Assembly (NCBI GenBank): GCA_963844575.1
Contig: CAWJOU010000005.1
Span: 2,170,001-2,234,000, forward strand
Reading direction: 5' to 3'
From: DASZUK01 sp963844575
GTDB lineage: Bacteria; Actinomycetota; Acidimicrobiia; Acidimicrobiales; RAAP-2
DNA length: 64,000 nucleotides
In this document: positions 42,882-51,094 of the stretch, piece after piece
Position numbering within the stretch: the first letter of the stretch is position 1
Layout of the letters: each line of letters starts with the position of its first letter
Made by a program: the position numbers and the translations under genes
Notes under the pieces: generated by a model
What the model saw: the letters and a program-made list of their open reading frames with translations, nothing else
Database searches by the model: none
Told to the model about the DNA's origin: nothing

Positions 42882-42935
42882 CGGTTTCGCCCTCGCTCCC
42901 TGCAGGACACGGCGACCAACTAAAGACGCCTGCAG
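42882..42935 (-). ncRNA. conserved structured leader, copy B (candidate cis-regulatory RNA)
   Basis: Shares the 19-base block (42882-42900) and the 14-base loop (42909-42922) exactly with copy A before the receiver-only gene. The enclosing stem is CTGCAGG/CCTGCAG (42900-42906 with 42929-42935), different in sequence from copy A but equally paired. It ends 66 bases before the start at 42816, about the same spacing as copy A. The alternative second pairing seen in copy A is not obvious here. Confidence 0.6.
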
Positions 42936-43093
42936 ATCAACACTCCAATCCCGATTCGTACGATAACGGGACAGGGCCGTTCGGTCAACCGTTTTTCTGC
43001 GGAGTTCTTGCACCGAGAGTGCCGTCGGCGACCCGGCGATCGGCAAAAACCGCTGGTCGTTACCGTCGCGCATCGACGCAATCGGCCAACGAC

Positions 43094-43100
43094 GTGATAC
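43094..43100 (-). promoter_or_regulatory. GTATCAC motif far upstream of the LuxR-type gene
   Basis: Reads GTGTATCACGTC on the minus strand, 278 bases before the start at 42816 and upstream of leader B. Confidence 0.45.
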
Positions 43101-43117
43101 ACAATTTTATGACGGCC

Positions 43118-44359
43118 TTACGCCCGGCGACCGGCCGTCGCTACCCGGCGGTCGGGTGTCGCCGGTGTCGCGTCGCCGTCGACCGGCTCGGGTTCGGCCG
43201 GCATGCCGGAAGAGGGATGCCGGTGTCGTGCGCCGGCCACGGCCTGGCGGCGTGACAGCTGGTCGTGGAGCTTCTTGTGCAGGGGCTGGAGGGCGATGAA
43301 CGCCTTGACGGCCAACCGATCGATCGGGTTCCGACCGAGGGGGACGAAGTACGACGTGATCCGCCGGCGGTCGGGATAGATGCGCATGAGCACCTCGAAC
43401 CGCGGCGAGGAGCACGTGTCGATCCATTCGGCGTCACCTTCGTCGAAACAGGCCTCCATGACCGCGAAGTGCAGCAGGACGCCCGGCGCGTACTTGGCGA
43501 ACTGCTCGTCGTAGCTGACCTTGATGGCGAACCGCCCGACGCCGGAAGCGAGGAGGATCTGCATGGCCAGCGTCTGGCCGCCGGCCTCGAGACAGAAGAC
43601 GCGGAGCCGGCCGTCGGCGGCGAAGCGAGCGCACATCTCGCGCAGGTACGCCGACTCCCCGGGCACGGTGGCGACGGCGACGTCCGCGTCGCTCTTGTAG
43701 CCGGCCGCTTCGAGGGCGATGAACTCGTCGATGGCCGCCGGGTCGGCCGACCGGTCGACGAGCCGCGGTTCGGTGCCGAACGCGTCGGTCAGCCGCCGCC
43801 GGCACCGCGCCAGCTCCTTGCGGTCACGCCGGCTCTGCTGCCCCTCGTAGTTGCCGTCGTCCCGCCGGTTGACGATGCCGCGCTCCCACGATTCGTAGCG
43901 GTAGATCGGCAGGTGCTGGGTCGCCGTGCCGGCCGTGACCGCGCGGTCAACCGAGCCGTTCTGGGTCAGCTCCTGGACGACGAGGACACGACCCCGGGTC
44001 AGTCGTCGGTCGGCCCGGAGGGCGTCGAGCATGGTGGCGACGGCCTCGTCGCCGCGTTCGGGGTCGACGAGCGGCGTCCCGCAGTAGATCATCCGACGGA
44101 CCTGGGTGACGACGAACGGGTACGGGAAGCTGCGCCACTGCCGGAGCTGCCGGACGGGCATGCAGCCGTAGATCCGGCCGTCTTCTTCGGCGAAGACGAC
44201 GTGGATCTCGTCGCCGAACGTCTGGTGCCGGGCGGCCGGCACGAGGCAGTTCGGTTCGTAGAGCGGGTTCGGTTCGGCCGCCCGGGCGGCGAGGGCCGTC
44301 CAGGCCGCCTCGTCGTCGGGCGACAGCGTCCGTACGGGCGCGATCCGGCCTTTCATCAT
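43118..44359 (-). CDS. GNAT/FemAB-like (CelD-type) acyltransferase, paralogue 2
   Basis: 413 residues. KGRIAPVRTLSPDDEAAW at the start, NPLYEPNCLVPAARHQTFGD, VRRMIYCGTPLVDPERGDEA, YRYESWERGIVNRRD and LMRIYPDRRRITSYFVPLGR match the paralogues at 25908 and 44490. The closest relative is the neighbour at 44490-45851; the two look like a tandem duplication. The middle region (EFIALEAAGYKSDADVAVAT) lies where GNAT enzymes bind the acyl donor. The role is unknown, probably glycan acylation or aminoacylation. A GTATCAC motif lies 84 bases before the ATG. Confidence 0.82.
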   Translation of the reverse strand: MMKGRIAPVRTLSPDDEAAWTALAARAAEPNPLYEPNCLVPAARHQTFGDEIHVVFAEEDGRIYGCMPVRQLRQWRSFPYPFVVTQVRRMIYCGTPLVDPERGDEAVATMLDALRADRRLTRGRVLVVQELTQNGSVDRAVTAGTATQHLPIYRYESWERGIVNRRDDGNYEGQQSRRDRKELARCRRRLTDAFGTEPRLVDRSADPAAIDEFIALEAAGYKSDADVAVATVPGESAYLREMCARFAADGRLRVFCLEAGGQTLAMQILLASGVGRFAIKVSYDEQFAKYAPGVLLHFAVMEACFDEGDAEWIDTCSSPRFEVLMRIYPDRRRITSYFVPLGRNPIDRLAVKAFIALQPLHKKLHDQLSRRQAVAGARHRHPSSGMPAEPEPVDGDATPATPDRRVATAGRRA

Positions 44360-44442
44360 GTCGTCCGTCCTCCTCGTCTGCGGATGGGGCCGAGCGGAGG
44401 TCCCTGGTGACGGTCCGACTGGAAGAGCGCGTCCGACGGCTG

Positions 44443-44449
44443 GTGATAC
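44443..44449 (-). promoter_or_regulatory. GTATCAC motif before GNAT/CelD-like paralogue 2
   Basis: Reads GGCGTATCACC on the minus strand, 84 bases before the start at 44359. Confidence 0.5.
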
Positions 44450-44489
44450 GCCGCGCCGCGCCGCGCCGGCCGATGGGTGCCGAGACCGG

Positions 44490-45851
44490 TCAGCCGGTGG
44501 CGGCGACGAGGTCCGAAGCGGCGGACTCGGAAGACGACTCGGAAGCGGTCGACTCGGGAGACGTCGAGTCGGAAGGCGCCGAGGCGGTGGCCGGGGCCTG
44601 GTGCTCCACCAACACCAGCGTCGGCGTGAGCGAAGGGTCCGGCTCGGCGGTCACGACCTCGGGGCGGGGGGTGGCGTCGGCCACCTTGGCCGCGTCGGCC
44701 ACCTTGGCCGCGTCGGCCCCCTTGGTCGGGTCGGGATGCCGGGCGCCGGCCCGCTTGTCGTGGAGCTTCTTGTGGAGGGGTCGGAGGACCATGAACGCCT
44801 TGACGGCCAACCGGTCGATCGGGTTCCGGCCGAGCGGGACGAAGTACGACGTGATCCGCCGGCGGTCGGGATAGATGCGCATGAGCACCTCGAACTGCGG
44901 CGACGAGCAGGTGTCGATCCACCGGGCATCGGTCGTCTCGTGGCAGGCCTTCATCGAGTCGAAGTGGAGCAGGACGCCGGGCGCGTACTTGGCGAACTGC
45001 TCGTCGTAGCTGATCTTCATCCCGAAGATCCCGTCGCCGCCGGTCACGAGGATCTGCATGGCGAGCGTCCGGCCGCCGGCCTCGAGGCAGAAGATCCGAA
45101 GTCGGCCGTCGGTGGCGAAGCGGGCGCACATCTCGCGGAAGTAGTCGGCCTCGCCGGCGACGGTGGCCACCGCGACGTGGGCGTCGCCCTTGTAGCCGGC
45201 CGCTTCGAGGGCGATGAACTCGTCGATGGCCGCTGGGTCGGCCGACCGGTCGACCGCGACCGGCTCGGACCCGAGGAGCTCACCCAGCCGCCGTCGGCAC
45301 CGCCGCAGCTCCTTGCGGTCACGTCGGCCCTGCGATTCTTCGTAGTCGGCCTCTTCCCGCCGGTTGACGATGCCGCGCTCCCACGACTCGTAGCGGTAGA
45401 TCGGCAGGTGCCGGCGCTCGACGGCGGCCTGGACGGACGCGTCGACCGGGCCGTCCTGGGCCAGCTCCTGGAGGACGAGCACTCGGCCCTTCGTCAGCTT
45501 TCGGTCGGCCCGGAGGGCGTCGAACATGGCGTCGATGGCCTCGTCGCCACGTTCGACGTCGACGAGCGGCGTCCCGCAGTAGATCATCCGGCGGACCTGG
45601 GTGACGACGAACGGGTAGGCGAAGTTGCGCCAGTGCCGCACCCGGCGGACGGGCATGCAGCCATAGATCCGGCCGCCTTCCTCGGCGAAGACGACGTGGA
45701 TCTCGTCGCCGAACGTCTGGTGCCGGGCGGCCGGCACGAGGCAGTTCGGTTCGTAGAGCGGGTTCGGTTCGGCCGCCCGGGCGCCGAGGGCCGTCCAGGC
45801 CGCCTCGTCGTCGGGGCTCAACGAACGAACATGGACTATTCGGCCGTTCAT
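44490..45851 (-). CDS. GNAT/FemAB-like (CelD-type) acyltransferase, paralogue 3
   Basis: 453 residues from the ATG at 45851, chosen because NGRIVHVRSLSPDDEAAW aligns with the starts of both paralogues; the open frame reaches 45929. The core is nearly the same as 43118-44359. It differs by a low-complexity tail of about 80 residues with AAKVADAAKVADA repeats and a Ser/Glu/Ala-rich end, probably disordered. The tail repeats are also visible as DNA repeats near 44680-44720. A GTATCAC motif lies 80 bases upstream. Confidence 0.82.
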   Translation of the reverse strand: MNGRIVHVRSLSPDDEAAWTALGARAAEPNPLYEPNCLVPAARHQTFGDEIHVVFAEEGGRIYGCMPVRRVRHWRNFAYPFVVTQVRRMIYCGTPLVDVERGDEAIDAMFDALRADRKLTKGRVLVLQELAQDGPVDASVQAAVERRHLPIYRYESWERGIVNRREEADYEESQGRRDRKELRRCRRRLGELLGSEPVAVDRSADPAAIDEFIALEAAGYKGDAHVAVATVAGEADYFREMCARFATDGRLRIFCLEAGGRTLAMQILVTGGDGIFGMKISYDEQFAKYAPGVLLHFDSMKACHETTDARWIDTCSSPQFEVLMRIYPDRRRITSYFVPLGRNPIDRLAVKAFMVLRPLHKKLHDKRAGARHPDPTKGADAAKVADAAKVADATPRPEVVTAEPDPSLTPTLVLVEHQAPATASAPSDSTSPESTASESSSESAASDLVAATG

Positions 45852-45930
45852 GATGTTGCAGCGCTCCCTTGTCCGCATCCCACGGTCAGAGCGAGCCGCG
45901 GCTGACGGTTTGAGTTGCGAGACCGCCACC

Positions 45931-45937
45931 GTGATAC
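45931..45937 (-). promoter_or_regulatory. GTATCAC motif before GNAT/CelD-like paralogue 3
   Basis: Reads GGTGTATCACGG on the minus strand, 80 bases before the start at 45851, the same spacing as for paralogue 2. Confidence 0.5.
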
Positions 45938-45970
45938 ACCGGTGACGGATTTCGTCGCCGCGGTCGAGGA

Positions 45971-47059
45971 TCAGCGGCGCCGTGTCCGGCTGCCGACGGC
46001 CGGATGGAGTCCCTCGAGCAGCGGTCGGGGATCCTGGACGACGACGTAGAGCAGGTCGATCAGGGCTCGCGTGGGGGCCGAGGGCAGGCCGCGGCTGCGC
46101 AGGGCGACGCCGACCTGGCGACGGGGGAAACCCTCGAGCGGGACGAGGGCAAAGCGGTCCCGCAGGTGCCCGGGCACTGCGGTCGCCGGCAGGATCGCCG
46201 GGCCGTAGCCGTCGAACGTGAGCGACGCGATCATGCGCAGGCCGTCGAGCTCCATCGACGGGCGCAGCGTGATGCCCGCCGGCTGGACGGCCGCGTCGAT
46301 CTCCTCTCGCAGCGCGGTGCCCGGCATCGGCAGCAGGAGCTCGATGTCGGCGAGCGCGACGAGCGGCAGCGGGGCGACGCCGTCGTCGCCGGCTGGCCGG
46401 TCGCCCGGGGCCCGGCTGGCTGGCGGGCCGCCCGTCTGTGATCCGCCGGTTGCTGACCCATCCGTGGCCGGGTGGTTGGCCGGGTGGTCGGACAGTGCCG
46501 CCGGTGATCGATCGCCCCCGCCGACCCGCTGGGCACTGACGACGGGGTGGTCGACGGGAACGACGAGGACGAGATCCTCCTCGAACAGCGGCGACGCCGA
46601 GAGCTCGTCGCCGGGAACGGGCATCGTGACGACCGCCAGGTCGAGCTGCCCGGAGAGGAGTTGCGGTTCGAGGGTGGTGCTCGTGCCGTCGGCGACGGTC
46701 ATGCGGACCTCGGGGTGGCGTTCCCGGAGCCGGGCAAAGAGCTGGGGAACGAGCCAGCGGCCGGTCGTACCGATCATGCCGACGCGGACGGTGCCGCGCA
46801 CCTCGTGGCGCATGGCGATGACGTCGGACACCATGGCGTCCATCTCGGCCATCATCCGGCGGGCCCGGGCGACGACGACCTCGCCCTCCTCGGTCAGCCG
46901 GCCGGATGCCCGGTCGACGAGGAGGACATCGAGCTCGCGCTCGAGCCGGGCGACGTGGGCGGAGATGTTCGACTGGACGGTGCCGATCGCCTCGGCCGCG
47001 GCCGAGAAGCTTCCGGTGTCGGCGATCCCGACCAGTGCTTGCAAGTGTTTAATATCCAT
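45971..47059 (-). CDS. LysR-family transcriptional regulator
   Basis: 362 residues. The N-terminal winged HTH is typical (MDIKHLQALVGIADTGSFSA, SNISAHVARLERELDVLLVD). A periplasmic-binding-like effector domain starts near residue 92 (GTVRVGMIGTTGRWLVPQLF). A Gly/Pro/Ala-rich insert at about residues 178-222 (TGGSQTGGPPASRAPGD) splits the effector domain and is not usual for LysR proteins, which run near 300 residues. The target is unknown; LysR proteins often control the divergent gene, here the HAD/acyltransferase gene. A palindrome CTTGA-N4-TCAAG lies 91 bases upstream. Confidence 0.9.
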   Translation of the reverse strand: MDIKHLQALVGIADTGSFSAAAEAIGTVQSNISAHVARLERELDVLLVDRASGRLTEEGEVVVARARRMMAEMDAMVSDVIAMRHEVRGTVRVGMIGTTGRWLVPQLFARLRERHPEVRMTVADGTSTTLEPQLLSGQLDLAVVTMPVPGDELSASPLFEEDLVLVVPVDHPVVSAQRVGGGDRSPAALSDHPANHPATDGSATGGSQTGGPPASRAPGDRPAGDDGVAPLPLVALADIELLLPMPGTALREEIDAAVQPAGITLRPSMELDGLRMIASLTFDGYGPAILPATAVPGHLRDRFALVPLEGFPRRQVGVALRSRGLPSAPTRALIDLLYVVVQDPRPLLEGLHPAVGSRTRRR

Positions 47060-47106
47060 GGCGGCTCGATCTGGACATTCGATCTTCGATTGCTTGCAAC
47101 TGTACC

Positions 47107-47113
47107 GTAATAC
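47107..47113 (-). promoter_or_regulatory. variant copy of the GTATCAC motif (GTATTAC) before lysR
   Basis: Reads CGATGTATTACGG on the minus strand, 48 bases before the lysR start. The flanks CGATG and CG match the EPS copies at 25604 and 39232. Confidence 0.35.
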
Positions 47114-47149
47114 ATCGTAACAAGTGATGAGAAGTATCTCTTGAAGCTG

Positions 47150-47163
47150 CTTGACAGATCAAG
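47150..47163. promoter_or_regulatory. possible LysR operator
   Basis: CTTGACAGATCAAG is a 5+4+5 palindrome in the spacer between lysR and the divergent HAD gene. LysR sites are often short palindromes of T-N11-A type; this one fits only roughly. Confidence 0.3.
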
Positions 47164-47233
47164 GGGGTTGTCGCAAACTGTCTTCAGGCCGCAGGGATAA
47201 CCGGAACCCCCCCTCCGTTCCTTGGCGGGTCCA

Positions 47234-47290
47234 GTGAAGGGATCGTCTCCCCCCCGACGATCCCTTCACCGCGTTCAGGGATATTTTTTC
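47234..47290 (+). terminator. perfect 14-bp hairpin followed by a T-run
   Basis: GTGAAGGGATCGTC (47234-47247) pairs with 47256-47269 over an 8-base loop of mostly C. A TTTTTT tract follows about 14 bases later (near 47283). No gene on the plus strand ends here, so it may be an attenuator in the leader of the HAD gene (start 47428) rather than a plain terminator. Confidence 0.5.
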
Positions 47291-47427
47291 CTTCTGTTCC
47301 CGTCGTCGGTCCTCCCTCTCGTCGCCGCCGTCGACTCTCGTCTCTTCCCGCCATCGGCTTCTTCTCTTCCCGCCATCGGCTTCGCCTCCATCGGGGTGGC
47401 CCGGTCGGTACCGGTAGCCTCGGAGCG

Positions 47428-48817
47428 GTGGGAGCCGTCTTCGTGGACCTCGACCGGACGCTCCTGCGCCAGGCCAGCGGGCAGGTGCTCAATGCCGCGC
47501 TGGAGGCCGAGGGCGTCGTGCCGTCCAACCGCGGCATCCCCGGCGACCGGCTGCTCTATGCCGCGTACGACCGGTTCGGCGAGAGCCTGCCGGCGATGGC
47601 GCTGGCCCGGGCGGCCGCGTTCGTCGCCCGTGGTTGGTCGCAGGCGTCGGTCCGACAGGCCGGCCACCGGGCGGTCGGTGGGCTCGTCGACCTGGTGGCG
47701 CCGTTCGCGCCGGGCATCCTCGCCGACTTCCGGGCGGCCGGCCACCGGCTCGTCCTGTCGACGACGACCCCCTACGACCTGGTCGTACCGTTCGCCGACG
47801 CGCTCGGTTTCGACGCGGTCGTCGCCACTCGCTACGAAGTCGTCGACGGTTGCTACACCGGCCGGCTCGAAGGCGGCTTCGTCTGGGGGCTCGGCAAGCT
47901 GCAAGCGGTCAAGCGGTGGGCGGTGGAGGAAGGGCTGGACCTGGCCGACTGCCATGCGTGCTCGGACAGCGTCTTCGACGTCCCGTTGCTCTCGTCCGTC
48001 GGGTTCCCGCACGCGGTCAATCCGGACGCGACGCTCGGCGTCGTGGCGATGGTCCGCCGGTGGCCGATCGAGTACTGGGACCGGCCATTGGGCGTGCCGT
48101 CGGTGATCGGGCTCGAGCCGTACCATCTCCTCCGGCCGTTCGTCCGCCCGCAGTCGTTCCCGTACGCCCGGTTCGACGTCGACGGTGTCGACGCGATTCC
48201 GGGCCGGGGGCCGGTGCTGCTGGCGTCGAACCACCGGAGCTACTTCGACGTCGCCGCCCTGGCGTTGGTGGCCGCCGGCCTCGGCCGGCCGGTTCGCTTC
48301 CTGGGCAAGCAGGAGCTGTTCGACGCGCCGGTGCTCGGCTGGGTGGCGCGGGCGATCGGCGGCATCCCGGTCGATCGGGGCAGCGGTTCGGCCCGACCGC
48401 TAGCAGGAGGCCGAGGCCGCGCTGCGAGCCGGCGAGGTCGTCGTCGTCCTGCCACAGGGGACGATCCCGCGGGGCGAGGCGTTCTTCGACCCGGTGCTCC
48501 ACGGCAAGACGGGGACGGCCCGCCTGGCCGCGGCGACCGGTGCGGCGGTCGTGCCGGTCGGCCTGTGGGGCACCGAGCAGGTCTGGCCGCGGTCGGCCAA
48601 GCTGCCGGACGTCACCGCGCTGGCCCACCCGCCGACCGTCCGGGTCAGCGTCGGCCGGCCGGTCCGGCTCGGGCTGACCGACGCGGTCGCCGACACCGAG
48701 ACGTTGATGGCGGCGATCGCCGCGCTGCTGCCCGACGAGGCCCGGCGTGCTCACCAGCCGACCGCGGCGGAGCTGGCCCGGACGTACCCGCCGGGCGCGC
48801 GGTCGACCGACCGGTGA
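47428..48817 (+). pseudogene. HAD-IB hydrolase / 1-acylglycerol-3-phosphate acyltransferase fusion, frameshifted
   Basis: The N-terminal half is a SerB-like HAD-IB phosphatase (AVFVDLDRTLLRQASG, ACSDSVFDVPLL). The C-terminal half is a PlsC-type acyltransferase (VLLASNHRSYFDVAALAL holds the NHxxxxD motif; GEVVVVLPQGTIPRGEAFF). Such fusions are common in actinobacteria. The frame changes at about 48403: CTAGCAG should read CTACAG to join RPL to QEAEAALRAGEVVVVL. This single extra G is either a mutation that kills the gene or a sequence error. The tail ends at a TGA that overlaps the murT GTG. Confidence 0.8.
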
Positions 48818-50175
48818 CGGCCGCCGAACGGCGCGCCGGGCCGACCGTACTGCCGCCGCGGGCGCGCCTGGCGGTGGCCGCGACGCGGTCGGTCAACGCC
48901 GTGTCCCGGACCCTCCGCGTCGGCCGCGGGACGGTGCTCGGCGGCCGGGCCGGGCTGGCCGTCGACGCGTCGCTCCTCGGCCGCCTCGCCGCCGGTCGGC
49001 CGGTCGCGCTCGTCAGCGGTACGAACGGCAAGACGACGACGACCCGTCTCCTGGCCGTCGCGGTCGAGGAGGGAACGGCCGGCGCGGTCGTCACGAACGC
49101 CACCGGGGCGAACATGCCGGCCGGACACGTCGCCGCCCTGTCGGCCGGGCCACCGTCGGTGCCGGTCGTCCTCGAGGTCGACGAGAGCTACCTGCCCGGG
49201 CTCGTCCGGTCGCTCGCCCCGGCCGTCGTCGTCCTCTTGAACCTCTCCCGGGACCAGCTCGACCGGACGAACGAGGTGCGGATGCTGGCCGGCCGCTGGC
49301 GAGAGGGGTTGGCCGCGGTGTCCGGGCCCACGGCCGGGACGACGGTCGTCGCCAACGCCGACGACCCGCTCGTCGTCTGGGCGGCCGCGGCCGCGCCTCG
49401 CGTCGTCTGGGTGGCGGCCGGTCTCGGCTGGCGCCTCGACGCGGTCGGCTGCCCGGCCTGTGAGGGTCGGATCGAGTTCGCCGACGCCGGGCCGGGTGGC
49501 GGTCCGGCCAACGGTCCGGCCAACGGTCCGGCCGGCGGCTGGTCGTGTCGCTGTGGCTTCGCCCGACCGGCGGTCGACGTCTGGCTGGAGGACGGGGAGG
49601 ACGGGTCGACGGTCGCCGCCTGGGCCGACGGTCGACGGTTGCCGGTCGTGCTCGGCATCCCGGGCCGGTTCAACCGGGCCAACGCGGCCCTGGCGGCGGC
49701 CGGCGCGGCGGGCCTGGGGGTGCCGGCCGAGCGGGCGCTGGTGGCGATGGCGTCGATCGGGGAGGTGGCCGGTCGTTTCACGGTCCGCCCGATCGCCGGC
49801 GTCCCGACGCGGCTGATGCTGGCCAAGAACCCGGCCGGCTGGCAGGAGCTGCTCGGCCTCGTTCGTCCGGGCACCGGGCCGGTCGTCGTCGGCATCAACG
49901 CCCGCATCGCCGACGGCCGGGACCCGTCATGGCTGTGGGACGTCCCGTTCGAACAGCTCGCCGGGCGGCCGGTCGTCGCCACCGGCGAGCGGTGCCTCGA
50001 CCTGTCGGTCCGTCTCCGCTACGCCGAGGTCGCGCACACGACGGTCGCCGACTCGGTGGCCGCGGTCCGGTCGGCCGGCTCGGCCGCCGGCCTGGGCGCG
50101 GCCACCGGCTCCGGCACGATGGTCGAGTTCATCGGCAACTACACGGCGTTCGCCGATCTCCTGGCCCGCCGGTGA
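48814..50175 (+). CDS. murT: lipid II isoglutaminyl synthase, MurT subunit
   Basis: 453 residues. A Mur-ligase fold with the P-loop VSGTNGKTTTTRLLAVAVE, LLNLSRDQLDRTNEV and a C-terminal DUF1727 domain (FNRANAALAAAGA, VGINARIADGRDPSWLWDV). A zinc-ribbon insert is visible as CPAC...CRCG near residues 213-247. With GatD it amidates the D-glutamate of lipid II at the inner membrane face. The GTG start overlaps the previous stop (GTGA). The gatD gene follows after 18 bases, the normal arrangement. A short Gly/Asn/Pro repeat lies within the zinc ribbon. Confidence 0.95.
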   Translation: MTAAERRAGPTVLPPRARLAVAATRSVNAVSRTLRVGRGTVLGGRAGLAVDASLLGRLAAGRPVALVSGTNGKTTTTRLLAVAVEEGTAGAVVTNATGANMPAGHVAALSAGPPSVPVVLEVDESYLPGLVRSLAPAVVVLLNLSRDQLDRTNEVRMLAGRWREGLAAVSGPTAGTTVVANADDPLVVWAAAAAPRVVWVAAGLGWRLDAVGCPACEGRIEFADAGPGGGPANGPANGPAGGWSCRCGFARPAVDVWLEDGEDGSTVAAWADGRRLPVVLGIPGRFNRANAALAAAGAAGLGVPAERALVAMASIGEVAGRFTVRPIAGVPTRLMLAKNPAGWQELLGLVRPGTGPVVVGINARIADGRDPSWLWDVPFEQLAGRPVVATGERCLDLSVRLRYAEVAHTTVADSVAAVRSAGSAAGLGAATGSGTMVEFIGNYTAFADLLARR

Positions 50176-50193
50176 TGGGACGGCGGTGACGCC

Positions 50194-51003
50194 ATGGCGT
50201 TGACGATCGTCGTCGTCCACCCCGATCTCCTCGGCACGTACGGGGACGGCGGCAACGGGCTCGTCCTGACCCGTCGGGCCGAGTGGCGGGGGATCGACGC
50301 CGAGCTGGTCGAGGCCCCGTCGGACCGGCCGCTGCCGGCCGGCGACGTCTACTGCCTCGGCGGCGGCGAGGACAGCCCGCAGCTCCGGGCGGCCGAGATC
50401 CTGCGGGCCGACGGCGCGCTGGCCCGGGCGGTCGACGGTGGCGCGGCGGTCCTCGCGGTCTGTGCGGGCTACCAGATCGTCGGCCGGACGTTCCCCGGGG
50501 CCGACGGGCGGGCGTTGCCCGGCATCGGCCTGCTCGACGTGTCGACCGTCAAGGGGTCCGGCCGCCGAGCCGTCGGGGAGGTGCTGGCCGAACCGGTCCC
50601 TGGTGGACCGACGGTCGATGGTGGGCCGGCGGGAGGAGCGGCGGCCGATGGCGGGCCGGCCGAGCCACTGCCGACGCTGACCGGCTTCGAGAACCACGGC
50701 GGCGTGACGACCGTCGGCCCCGGGGCGCGACCGCTGGCCCGGGTCGCCGCGGGCGTCGGCAACGGGTCGGGTGACGGCACCGAGGGTGCCTGGGCCGGCC
50801 GGGTCGTCGGGACGTACCTGCACGGGCCGGTGCTCGCCCGGAACCCGGCCCTGGCCGACGTGCTGCTCGGCTGGGCGACCGGCCGGCGACCGGACCCGCT
50901 GCCCGACGAGGAGGAGCGTGCGCTGCGCCGGGAGCGGCTGGCGACCGTCCGGCGGGCGACGCGGGGGTCGTGGTTTCGGGACGGCCGCCGCCGCGGGGGC
51001 TGA
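50194..51003 (+). CDS. gatD: lipid II isoglutaminyl synthase, GatD glutaminase subunit
   Basis: 269 residues. A class I glutamine amidotransferase of the CobB/CobQ type: LGTYGDGGNGLVLTRRAEWR at the start, the nucleophile Cys in AVLAVCAGYQIVG, and the catalytic His in VVGTYLHGPVLARNP. It supplies ammonia to MurT. A Gly/Ala-rich insert (GGPTVDGGPAGGAAADGGPA) lies between the two active-site blocks and is longer than usual. It is co-transcribed with murT. Confidence 0.95.
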   Translation: MALTIVVVHPDLLGTYGDGGNGLVLTRRAEWRGIDAELVEAPSDRPLPAGDVYCLGGGEDSPQLRAAEILRADGALARAVDGGAAVLAVCAGYQIVGRTFPGADGRALPGIGLLDVSTVKGSGRRAVGEVLAEPVPGGPTVDGGPAGGAAADGGPAEPLPTLTGFENHGGVTTVGPGARPLARVAAGVGNGSGDGTEGAWAGRVVGTYLHGPVLARNPALADVLLGWATGRRPDPLPDEEERALRRERLATVRRATRGSWFRDGRRRGG

Positions 51004-51094
51004 CCGACACCCGAACTGAGCGACCGGCGGAGCGGGAAGTCAATCACTTGACCTAATCTGGCATGGGGGTCTTCGCAGTCGGGGAGTGGTGCCG

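Noticed and set aside
1..46000. An exosortase gene to match the exosortase-type accessory genes
   Set aside because: No multi-helix protein in the window shows the expected exosortase Cys/Arg/His pattern; the membrane proteins are flippases, a polymerase, chain-length proteins and the sugar transferase.
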